A stretch of 64,000 nucleotides of DNA from Pseudomonadota bacterium (GTDB taxonomy: Bacteria > Pseudomonadota > Gammaproteobacteria > UBA5335): assembly GCA_002862435.1 (NCBI GenBank), contig PKDC01000052.1:1-64000 (forward strand), read 5' to 3'. The translations under genes and the position numbers were made by a program. How positions within the stretch are numbered: position 1 is the stretch's first letter; every line of letters begins with the position of its first letter. Of the stretch, positions 49,357-57,204 are shown in pieces. Under the pieces are notes generated by a model. The model was given only the letters and a program-made list of their open reading frames with translations. It was not told the origin of the DNA and ran no database searches.

Positions 49357-50934
49357 ATGTCCAGAGGAAAGCCAGCCCATGTATTCGCAGAACATCGCCG
49401 ACTAGCAGACGCCGATGACATCCGGAACCACCTGTTCAATGGGAAGAATGCTGACACATTCGCCGAGACAAGCCTGAAAACGGTTCGACTGCTGAGCGAG
49501 CGAATGACGCTCGTCGAGCGGCCTTTTTCGGGCATCCTGCCGGCCGAGCTTGCCGCAACGTTTGACGGCCTGGCGCTCGATCAGCCTTTGGATTCTTTCG
49601 ATGCGGCACTTGCAGAACTCGATGGTCTGTACCTGCGTGATGCAGTTTATTTCCATCATCCGCGCTATATGGCGCATTTGAATTGTCCCATTGCCTGCCC
49701 GGCAGTGGCGGCCGAGCTTATTGCCGCGGCGGTGAACTCGTCAGTAGACACCTGGGATCAAAGTGCCGGGGCTACGCTGATCGAGCAGCGTCTTATCGAA
49801 TGGACCGGCCGACGCATCGGGTTTGTGGGCGGTCAGGCAGACGGCGTATTCACCAGCGGGGGCACTCAGTCGAACCTGATGGCGTTGCTGCTGGCGCGGG
49901 ACAACTATTGCCTGAAATATTTGAATGGGCATAGTGTTCAACGACTTGGATTGCCGGTCCAGGCCGGTCGATTCCGGATTCTGGCTTCTCGCCTGGCCCA
50001 TTTCAGCCTGCAAAAAGCCGCATCCGTCCTCGGTCTGGGGGCTGATGCGATTGTGCCGGTCGACTGCGACGCGAACTACGGCATGTCGCCGGCTGCGCTG
50101 CAAGCCGCCATCGATGACTGTCGCCATTTGGGTCACATCCCCATCGCCGTGGTGGCGACATTGGGCACGACCGATTTTGGCAGTATCGACCCCATTGCCG
50201 ATCTGGCGCCCATCTGCCGTCTGGAAGGACTCTGGCTGCATGCCGATGCGGCCTACGGCTGCGGGTTGCTCGTCTCGCGCAAATATCGCGAACTTATCGC
50301 CGGTATCGAGCAGGCCGACTCGACCACGGTGGACTTCCACAAATCCTTCATGCAGCCGGTCAGTTGCAGTGCCTTTCTGGTCAAGAATCGGGCGCACCTG
50401 GCCTGTCTGACCTACCACGCCGATTACCTCAATCCGCTCAGCCAAGCCCGGGAGAACACGCCGAACCTGGTCTGCAAAAGCTTGCAGACCACCCGGCGCT
50501 TCGATGCCCTGAAGCTGTGGATGACTTTGCGTGTGCTCGGGCCAGACAAGCTGGGCGAGGCGTTCGATGTCGTCATTGATCTGGCGCGGGACACCCATCT
50601 CCTGCTCGAACGGGACAATGATATCGAGGTGTTGCACCGACCGATGCTCAGCACGCTGCTGTTCCGCTACAGGCCGGTCGGCGTGGCGGAGCCGAAGCTG
50701 CTCGACGATCTCAATAGCGCAATTCGCAAGATGATGATGCGTGAGGGGCAGGCACTCATTGCCGCGACTCGGGAAGGAGGGCGGTGCTACCTGAAATTAA
50801 CTCTGCTCAATCCTGACACAACGCTTATGGATATCCAGGCGGTTGTGGATTTGGTGCGCCGCTACGGCCAGGGCTGGCTGCAGGCGCGTTCCTGTGAACC
50901 AGAAGCGCTTATCCGCCTTACCGAGGCGAATTGA
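49357..50934 (+). CDS. dfoJ: PLP-dependent amino acid decarboxylase of siderophore synthesis (DfoJ/DesA-like)
   Basis: The 525-residue protein is a group II PLP decarboxylase. It has SGGTQSNLMALLLARD, the PLP-facing Asp297 in LHADAAYG, and the Schiff-base Lys329 in DFHKSFMQPVSC. Relatives start desferrioxamine or related pathways by decarboxylating lysine to cadaverine, ornithine to putrescine, or diaminobutyrate to diaminopropane. No diaminobutyrate aminotransferase gene is nearby, so lysine or ornithine is the more likely substrate. It is the first gene of the operon, behind a Fur-box-like site, and the next gene begins directly after its stop. Confidence 0.88.
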   Translation: MSRGKPAHVFAEHRRLADADDIRNHLFNGKNADTFAETSLKTVRLLSERMTLVERPFSGILPAELAATFDGLALDQPLDSFDAALAELDGLYLRDAVYFHHPRYMAHLNCPIACPAVAAELIAAAVNSSVDTWDQSAGATLIEQRLIEWTGRRIGFVGGQADGVFTSGGTQSNLMALLLARDNYCLKYLNGHSVQRLGLPVQAGRFRILASRLAHFSLQKAASVLGLGADAIVPVDCDANYGMSPAALQAAIDDCRHLGHIPIAVVATLGTTDFGSIDPIADLAPICRLEGLWLHADAAYGCGLLVSRKYRELIAGIEQADSTTVDFHKSFMQPVSCSAFLVKNRAHLACLTYHADYLNPLSQARENTPNLVCKSLQTTRRFDALKLWMTLRVLGPDKLGEAFDVVIDLARDTHLLLERDNDIEVLHRPMLSTLLFRYRPVGVAEPKLLDDLNSAIRKMMMREGQALIAATREGGRCYLKLTLLNPDTTLMDIQAVVDLVRRYGQGWLQARSCEPEALIRLTEAN

Positions 50935-52299
50935 ATGAACAAGGAAGCGCAGATTTACGACTTCATTGCGGTTGGGGTGGGGCCATTCAATCTCAGTCTG
51001 GCCTGTTTGGCCTCGTCCATCGAAGGCTTGGACGGGCTCTTTTTCGACCAGAAGGATGGCTTCAACTGGCATCCGGGTCTGATGTTCGATGATGCCCATC
51101 TGCAAACCCCGTTCCTGTCCGATCTGGTGACTCTCGCCGATCCCACCCATCCGTTGAGTTTTCTGAACTTCCTCAAGCGGCAGGGGCGAATCTATGCGTT
51201 CTACATTCGGGAAAACTTTTTCCTCCTGCGTCGGGAGTACAACCACTATTGCCAGTGGGCCGCGAGCCAGTTGGACAGCATTCGCTGGAATACCCGTGTG
51301 GAGGAGATCCACTACGACGAGGGGCAGGGCTGCTATGCGGTGATCACGCGCGACGTCCATGACGGGAGCTGCCAAACCTTTCGAGCGAGGCGACTGGTGC
51401 TGGGCACAGGCCCTGCGCCTTGGTGGCCGTCGTGCTGCGATCGCGAGATTCGGTCTGCCGCTCACGTACATCATGCGAGTGCCTATCTGACCCATCGGGA
51501 TGAACTTAAGAACCTGCCGGGGGTGACTCTGGTGGGTGGCGGGCAAAGCGCAGCGGAGATCTTCGTCGATCTGCTGCAGGACATCGATCGTCATGATTAC
51601 ACGCTGCACTGGGTCACGCGTTCGCCCCGTTTCGTGCCGCTCGAGTACACCAAGCTCACCTTGGAGATGACATCGCCGGAATACGTGCGCTACTTCCATG
51701 CTTTACCGACGAAGACACGCGATGCCGTGATCGCGAGCCAGACCCATCTTTACAAGGGGATCAATGGCTCGCTGATCAACGAAATTCACGAACTGCTCTA
51801 TCAAAAGCGCCTGGTTCTGGAAGAGCGAGGCGAAGACCTGACCCGGCGCGTGAGGCTTTTCACCAACAGCGAGCTATGCGGCGCGACCCGCTGCGCCGAA
51901 CAGCTGCAGTTGGGGCTGCGCCACTTGGAGCAGCAACGCGATTACGGGCTGACCACAACAGCGCTCATCGTCGCAACCGGCTATTGCTACACAGCACCGG
52001 CGTTTCTGGCTCCCATCGCCTCACGGATTCGCTTTGACACGGCCGGGCGCTTCGTCGTGACAAAAAACTACGCCATTGATCGGGCCGGGCGGGAGATTTT
52101 CGTGCAGAACTCAGAACTGCATACCCATGGATTCGTCACGCCGGATCTGGGCATGGCTTGCTATCGCAACGCCCATATCATCAAGGCGCTGACCGGGGTG
52201 GAGCACTATCCCATCGAGGAGCGCATTGCCTTCCAGGAGTTCGGTGTGCCGCCGGACTTGGAGACGGATGCGCAGGGGCTGCGGCAGGTGGCTTCATGA
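50935..52299 (+). CDS. dfoA: FAD/NADPH-dependent amine N-hydroxylase (DfoA/IucD-like)
   Basis: This 454-residue flavoprotein of the lysine/ornithine N-monooxygenase family hydroxylates a primary amine to make the hydroxamate nitrogen. It has the FAD-binding GVGPFNLSLA (14-23), WHPGLMFDDAHLQTPFLSDL, the NADPH-binding VGGGQSAAEIF (Gly201 to Ser205), SPEYVRYFH and the C-terminal LIVATGYCY. DfoA-type enzymes act on cadaverine or putrescine, IucD on lysine; with a decarboxylase upstream the diamine is likelier. The end overlaps the transporter start by 4 bp. Confidence 0.9.
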   Translation: MNKEAQIYDFIAVGVGPFNLSLACLASSIEGLDGLFFDQKDGFNWHPGLMFDDAHLQTPFLSDLVTLADPTHPLSFLNFLKRQGRIYAFYIRENFFLLRREYNHYCQWAASQLDSIRWNTRVEEIHYDEGQGCYAVITRDVHDGSCQTFRARRLVLGTGPAPWWPSCCDREIRSAAHVHHASAYLTHRDELKNLPGVTLVGGGQSAAEIFVDLLQDIDRHDYTLHWVTRSPRFVPLEYTKLTLEMTSPEYVRYFHALPTKTRDAVIASQTHLYKGINGSLINEIHELLYQKRLVLEERGEDLTRRVRLFTNSELCGATRCAEQLQLGLRHLEQQRDYGLTTTALIVATGYCYTAPAFLAPIASRIRFDTAGRFVVTKNYAIDRAGREIFVQNSELHTHGFVTPDLGMACYRNAHIIKALTGVEHYPIEERIAFQEFGVPPDLETDAQGLRQVAS

Positions 52300-53486
52300 A
52301 GCTTAAGCACGCCCTGATTATGCTCACGCTGGTGTCAGTGGTGGCCGACACCATGCTGCTACCATTCTATCCCCAGTTCTTTGCCCAGGAATTCGGCAAC
52401 ACCAGTCCGGAACATGTCGGTTTCTACATCGCCGCCTGTTGCTTTACGGTGATGGTCACGTTGCCGCTGTGGGCCAAGGTGGCCCGCCAGGTGAACGAGT
52501 TTCCGCTGTGGGTGATGACCCAGACTGCTGCCGGAACATTTGCGATTGCCGCCTATTTCAGCACTTCGCTGCTGAGCTTCTGGGTGATCACCCAGCTCAT
52601 GCTGGTATTCAAGGCCAGCTACCTGTTGATTTATCCCCTGGTCATGCGGCTGGAGGAAAAAGACCGGCATCTGGGCGTGGCCAGCCTGTTCTCCGTGCTG
52701 ATCCACTTCGGCGCGATCGGCGGCGCCTTCCTGGGTGGCTCTCTGATCGAGTTCGCCGAGCCGCGCAGCATCTTTCTCATCATGGCCGCGACCGATGCGC
52801 TGCAGGTGCTTGTTTGCACTTTCATCATCCGCAGCCGGCGCATTCCCTTTCGACAACCACAGACAGTGGTCGATGCTGAAGGCTCGGAAGACCGCGAGCC
52901 CCATGGCAATCCGCTGATCGTCCAGTTGGGTGTGGTCAGCCTGCTGTTCTATCTCAGCGCTTTCATGATGCGGCCGTTTTTCTCCCGCTACTGGGCAGGG
53001 GTCGCGGGCAATGACAGTGAACTGCTTGCTGGTTTGGTTTACGCAATCCCGGCCTGGGTGGCCTTGGCAGGGCTGTGGCTGAACCGTCGCCGGACGCAGG
53101 AGCGCAGCAGCTATGCCGCCGTGTTCCAGTCCCTGATTGTGGCAATGATCGGTGCGGCGATGCAGGGCATACCGCACCCGGTCTCCATCGTGTTGGGTCG
53201 CATCGTCTTTGGCTGGGCTCTGTTCCAGGGTACGGTCCGGCTGGAGGTGCTGGTCTTCGAACTGAGTAGCCGGCAGCACTATGCGATGGATTTCAGCCGG
53301 ATCCACATTTTCCAGAACGTGGGCGTGCTATTGGCTTCCTTCGCGGTGGGATCGGTGGTTTCCGCATTCGGACAGCAGATGCCCTTCATGGCCTCCGTCG
53401 CGGGCTTTGCCTTCACCTTGCTTGTCTTTGTCGCGCTATTCGGGAGTCGCCTGTGGCCATCACTCGTACGCATGCCTTCGGCCTGA
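52296..53486 (+). CDS. MFS transporter, probable siderophore exporter
   Basis: The 396-residue product has twelve probable membrane segments with an MFS layout: the N-terminal half starts KHALIMLTLVSVVADTMLLPFYP, has a charged central loop (about 180-205, QTVVDAEGSEDREPHGN), and the second half includes FYLSAFMMRPFFSRYWAG. Placed between the hydroxylase and the NIS synthetase genes with overlaps on both sides, it is most likely the exporter of the finished siderophore, as AlcS is for alcaligin. Function is inferred from position; import of a precursor is possible. The 3' end overlaps the next gene by 34 bp. Confidence 0.82.
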   Translation: MKLKHALIMLTLVSVVADTMLLPFYPQFFAQEFGNTSPEHVGFYIAACCFTVMVTLPLWAKVARQVNEFPLWVMTQTAAGTFAIAAYFSTSLLSFWVITQLMLVFKASYLLIYPLVMRLEEKDRHLGVASLFSVLIHFGAIGGAFLGGSLIEFAEPRSIFLIMAATDALQVLVCTFIIRSRRIPFRQPQTVVDAEGSEDREPHGNPLIVQLGVVSLLFYLSAFMMRPFFSRYWAGVAGNDSELLAGLVYAIPAWVALAGLWLNRRRTQERSSYAAVFQSLIVAMIGAAMQGIPHPVSIVLGRIVFGWALFQGTVRLEVLVFELSSRQHYAMDFSRIHIFQNVGVLLASFAVGSVVSAFGQQMPFMASVAGFAFTLLVFVALFGSRLWPSLVRMPSA

Positions 53487-55879
53487 ATGTGCCGATCCTG
53501 TTTCGCCGGAACGATGCGCTCGGCGAATTTGCCCTGCGGTCATTGGTGCCTGAAATGGACGCCCATCAGGTCCAGCAGTGGACTTGCCAGCCCTATGCCC
53601 GTTACTGGGGCATGTTGGAATCCTCGGTGGACAATGTCGCTGTGTTTTACGCTCGGCTGAACGCCAAACCGGGTAGCGCCGCCTATCTGGGGCTGTTCAA
53701 CGGCACACCCTGTTTTTTGCTGGAGCGCTACGCTCCGGCCACGGATCCGGTGAACACCTGCTATCGCGTCCAGCCGGGCGATGTGGGGATGCATCTGCTG
53801 ATTGCATCGGCGCAGCTACCTCTGCATGGATTCAGTCTGGCGGTCATGCGCACGGTGATGGCGTATCTCTTCAGCCAATCCGAGACGGCGCGCGTGGTGG
53901 TGGAACCGGACTGGCGCAATCACAAGATTCATGCGTTGAATCGGCGTGTGGGCTTCGTGCATCGAAAACGGATCAAGATCGGCGACAAAATGGCCTATCT
54001 TGCATTTTGCAGTCGTGATCAATATGCCGCCACCCAGCGTTGGCAAGCCGATTTCCCGAATGCCGATGTTGCCGCGTCCGCCGGCCAAGACGTGCAAACC
54101 CCGGGCGCGCCGTATTGGCAGGCGGTGAATCGTGATCTGGTACGCAAGGGTCTGGCGGAGTTTTCCCATGAGCGGATCCTTCATCCCATCCTTGCCGAAC
54201 AGCACGGCGAGTGGGGGCGCTATGAGTTGGCAACCGCCTTGGGCGCGGTTGTGTATCGCTTCAAAGCCCGGCGGTTGCCGCTGGATCACTGGGATATCGA
54301 TTCCATCTCAATTGAAAAGCACGTCCATGGCAGACGACAGATGCTCGATGCATCCAGCTTCGTTGTCGAATTCGCCGAGACCCTGTCCATCGCGCCGCAA
54401 AATTTGCCGGTCTATGTGGAGGAAATCGCTGCCACCGCGGCTGCTCGCGTCCGTAAATATCAGTCCGGTTCATGGTCCGCATCAGCGCTCGCCGCAGCGG
54501 ATTTCCAGGCCATTGAGACGGCCATGACGGAAGGTCATCCGGTCTTCATGGCCAACAGCGGCCGGATCGGCTTTGACGCACAGGACATGCAACGCTATGC
54601 CCCGGAATCGGGCGCGCCGTTTCGCCTTGTCTGGCTGGCTGCTCACCGCAGCCGGGCGCGCTTTTCCTGCAGCCAGGATTTGGACTACGCGCGTTTGTTG
54701 GACGATGAACTGGATCTCACTACCCGGACCCGCTTCGATCAACAACTGACCGATCAAGGCCTCTTACCCGAAGACTACCTGTTGTTGCCGGTTCATCCCT
54801 GGCAGTGGGCCAACAAGCTGTTCCATCTCTACGCCGGCGAATTGGCCGCGCGGCGCCTGATCTATCTGGGGCAGGGCGATGACGTCTATCTGGCGCAGCA
54901 GTCGATTCGTACGCTTTTCAATGTGAGCAATCCCGGCAAACGCTATGTCAAGACCGCGCTCTCGGTGCTCAACATGGGATTCACGCGGGGGTTGTCTCCC
55001 GCCTACGTATGCAGCAACCCAGCCATCAACGATTGGGTGGCCGGCCTGGTGGAGGCGGACCTCTATCTCCAGCAACAGGGCTTTCGGGTGTTGCGGGAAG
55101 TGGCGGGCATCGGCTACAGCCATCCTCTGTACGGAGAGGACCCGCTGGGTGGCGGTCATCTGAACAAGACGCTTGCGGCCTTGTGGCGGGAAAGCCCGGT
55201 GCCTCTGCTGAATGGTCGGCAACGCCTGATGACCATGGCCGCATTGCTGCACATCGATGCCGAGGGCCACGCCCTGCTGCCGGTGCTGATCCGCCGTTCC
55301 GGCTTGGGAGTCGATGCCTGGTTACGGCGCTATCTGGATGCTTACCTCGCGCCACTGTTGCATTGCTACTACTGCTATGGGCTGGTGTTCATGCCCCACG
55401 GCGAAAACCTGATTCTGGTGATCGAGGACGAAGTGCCGGTGCGAGCGTTTATGAAGGACGTCGGTGAAGAAGTGGCGGTTCTCAATGCCCGCACCGCTCT
55501 GCCCGGGAAGATCGCCCGCATCGCGGTCAAGATGCCGAAAGACAAAGAAACCCTGTCGATATTCACCGATGTGTTCGACTGTTTTTTCCGCCATCTCAGC
55601 GCGATTTTGTACGAACAGTCCGACTATCCGACCGAGCGGTTCTGGGCTCTGGTGGCGCAAAGCGTCATCAGCTATCAAGCCGCCCAACCGGAGCTGGCAG
55701 ATCGTTTTGCCGAGCACGATTTGTTCGTCGAGCGATTCGATCTGTCGTGCCTGAACCGCTTGCAGCTCAAGAATAATCAGCAGCTGATCGATCTGGCTGA
55801 TCCCTTTGCGGCGCTCAGCTTTGCCGGTCAGTTGGACAACCCCATCGCCCCTCATCGTCCTCGCAGGAAACTTGCCTGA
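53453..55879 (+). CDS. dfoC: Acyltransferase/NIS synthetase fusion (DfoC-like)
   Basis: This 808-residue protein joins a GNAT N-acyltransferase (about 1-200, with VVEPDWRNHKIHALNRRVGF) to an IucA/IucC-type NIS synthetase (about 215-790). Synthetase motifs are EGHPVFMANSGRIGF, LLPVHPWQWANKL, KTALSVLNMGFTRGLSPAYV and MPHGENLILV, which bind ATP and carboxylate. The first half would acylate the N-hydroxy-diamine with acetyl or succinyl; the second would condense units into a linear or cyclic hydroxamate. The same fusion is known as DfoC in Erwinia desferrioxamine synthesis. GTG 53453 has GGGAG upstream and overlaps the transporter gene. A single synthetase with no citrate-specific partner argues against aerobactin. 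Confidence 0.9.
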   Translation: MAITRTHAFGLNVPILFRRNDALGEFALRSLVPEMDAHQVQQWTCQPYARYWGMLESSVDNVAVFYARLNAKPGSAAYLGLFNGTPCFLLERYAPATDPVNTCYRVQPGDVGMHLLIASAQLPLHGFSLAVMRTVMAYLFSQSETARVVVEPDWRNHKIHALNRRVGFVHRKRIKIGDKMAYLAFCSRDQYAATQRWQADFPNADVAASAGQDVQTPGAPYWQAVNRDLVRKGLAEFSHERILHPILAEQHGEWGRYELATALGAVVYRFKARRLPLDHWDIDSISIEKHVHGRRQMLDASSFVVEFAETLSIAPQNLPVYVEEIAATAAARVRKYQSGSWSASALAAADFQAIETAMTEGHPVFMANSGRIGFDAQDMQRYAPESGAPFRLVWLAAHRSRARFSCSQDLDYARLLDDELDLTTRTRFDQQLTDQGLLPEDYLLLPVHPWQWANKLFHLYAGELAARRLIYLGQGDDVYLAQQSIRTLFNVSNPGKRYVKTALSVLNMGFTRGLSPAYVCSNPAINDWVAGLVEADLYLQQQGFRVLREVAGIGYSHPLYGEDPLGGGHLNKTLAALWRESPVPLLNGRQRLMTMAALLHIDAEGHALLPVLIRRSGLGVDAWLRRYLDAYLAPLLHCYYCYGLVFMPHGENLILVIEDEVPVRAFMKDVGEEVAVLNARTALPGKIARIAVKMPKDKETLSIFTDVFDCFFRHLSAILYEQSDYPTERFWALVAQSVISYQAAQPELADRFAEHDLFVERFDLSCLNRLQLKNNQQLIDLADPFAALSFAGQLDNPIAPHRPRRKLA

Positions 55880-57045
55880 TGTCTGCACTCATTTTGGATC
55901 CAGCCGCTGAGGCGGCGCCCACCGGCCGGCGTGTCTTTGCCATCGATCTGGCGCGTGGCCTGGCGGTGTTCTTTATGATTGCTGTTCATACCATGTGGAT
56001 GTTCGGCAGTCATCAAGTGCAGACCGGCACGGATTTCGGCCATTGGTTGCATCTGATGGGGCAGGGCGCCAGCGCCTTTTTGATCACCATGGGATTCTCG
56101 TTTATGGTGACCCCGGATCGCCGATTGAGCCGTGCCTTCCAGCGCGGGGCAATGATCCTGCTGGTCGCGTATGCGATGAATGCGCTGAAGTTCCTGGTGC
56201 CGATCTATGTCTTCGGTACCATGCCCGAAGCATTCATCGCAGCCTATGGATGGCATTCCCCACTCAGCCTGGGTCAGGCAGCCTATCTTCTGGGTACGGG
56301 CGATATTTTGCAGATGGCGGGGATTGCATTCTTCCTGATCGCACTGGCCCGCCGCTTCGTGCCCAGCAAATACGGCCTGTTAGGCATGATGCTGGGCTCG
56401 GTTGTGTTTTCAGCCTTGATGCAAGGCACCCGGTTGGGGCATCCAGTGCCGGATTATCTGCTGGATCTGCTGTGGGGAAAACACTGGAACGTCTATTTCC
56501 CGGTATTTCCCTGGATCGCCCACATTCTGGTCGGCATGTTCCTGGGTACTGTCTATCAGGAATACGGACGCGACGAGCAGGCACTGCTGCGTGTCACGGG
56601 TAGACTGGGGGTGGTGTTGCTGGGTATGGGCTGGGCCATCTCTCGCACCGACTGGGCCTATCATTTCAATGATTTTTTCCATACCGGTCCAGGCGGCACC
56701 ATCTACTTGCTCGGCCGGGCCCTGTGTGTGTTCTATCTGGCGATTCGCTTACTGGCGCTGCGTCCGATGGCGGGCTGGTTCAGGACGGCGGTGAACTATC
56801 TCAGCGAGCATGTGACCACGTTGTATGTGGTGCAGTGGACGTTGATCTGCTGGGCCATGGGGATTGTGGGGTATCAGACCCTTGATCCCTGGCAGGTGCT
56901 GGGCATGATGCCGGTGATGATCGTGGCGACGTTACTGGCGGAGTACGCATTGCGACGTCTCTGGCAAATGCTCCGCCGAGGACTCTCCCTGCTCAGGAAC
57001 TGGGCCTGGCAGGGCGGTTTGCCCCGCAGCGACGGAGCAGGATGA
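55879..57045 (+). CDS. HGSNAT/DUF1624-like integral membrane acyltransferase
   Basis: The 388-residue protein resembles bacterial relatives of heparan-alpha-glucosaminide N-acetyltransferase, which pass acetyl groups from cytoplasmic acetyl-CoA across a membrane. The first segment AIDLARGLAVFFMIAVHTMW carries the family R-GLA and His pattern; about ten helices follow. It shares a TGATG stop-start with dfoC, so it is translated from the same message. A tailoring role, such as acetylating a free amine of the siderophore or acting during export, is a hypothesis. No other NIS operon that I recall has it as a standard part. Confidence 0.72.
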   Translation: MSALILDPAAEAAPTGRRVFAIDLARGLAVFFMIAVHTMWMFGSHQVQTGTDFGHWLHLMGQGASAFLITMGFSFMVTPDRRLSRAFQRGAMILLVAYAMNALKFLVPIYVFGTMPEAFIAAYGWHSPLSLGQAAYLLGTGDILQMAGIAFFLIALARRFVPSKYGLLGMMLGSVVFSALMQGTRLGHPVPDYLLDLLWGKHWNVYFPVFPWIAHILVGMFLGTVYQEYGRDEQALLRVTGRLGVVLLGMGWAISRTDWAYHFNDFFHTGPGGTIYLLGRALCVFYLAIRLLALRPMAGWFRTAVNYLSEHVTTLYVVQWTLICWAMGIVGYQTLDPWQVLGMMPVMIVATLLAEYALRRLWQMLRRGLSLLRNWAWQGGLPRSDGAG

Positions 57046-57153
57046 GAACTGCAGCCCGCGCGTCGGGGGACCCGTAGCGCCATTCGTAAAGGCGATTTCA
57101 CCCTTACGACCTCGCCGAGGAAACGGGCGCATGCTATCGTCCCTTTTAATTTA

Positions 57154-57172
57154 TGTAATGATTCTAGTTATC
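57154..57172. promoter_or_regulatory. Fur-box-like site before the TonB receptor gene
   Basis: TGTAATGATTCTAGTTATC matches 13 of 19 Fur-consensus positions, and AATGAT/ATCATT flank it as an inverted pair with a seven-base centre. It lies 33 bases before the ATG in an AT-rich island within a GC-rich region. Further AT-rich repeats downstream (to about 57190) could be an overlapping second site. Confidence 0.6.
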
Positions 57173-57204
57173 ATTTTAATTGTTATTAACTAATGGGAGT
57201 TTTC

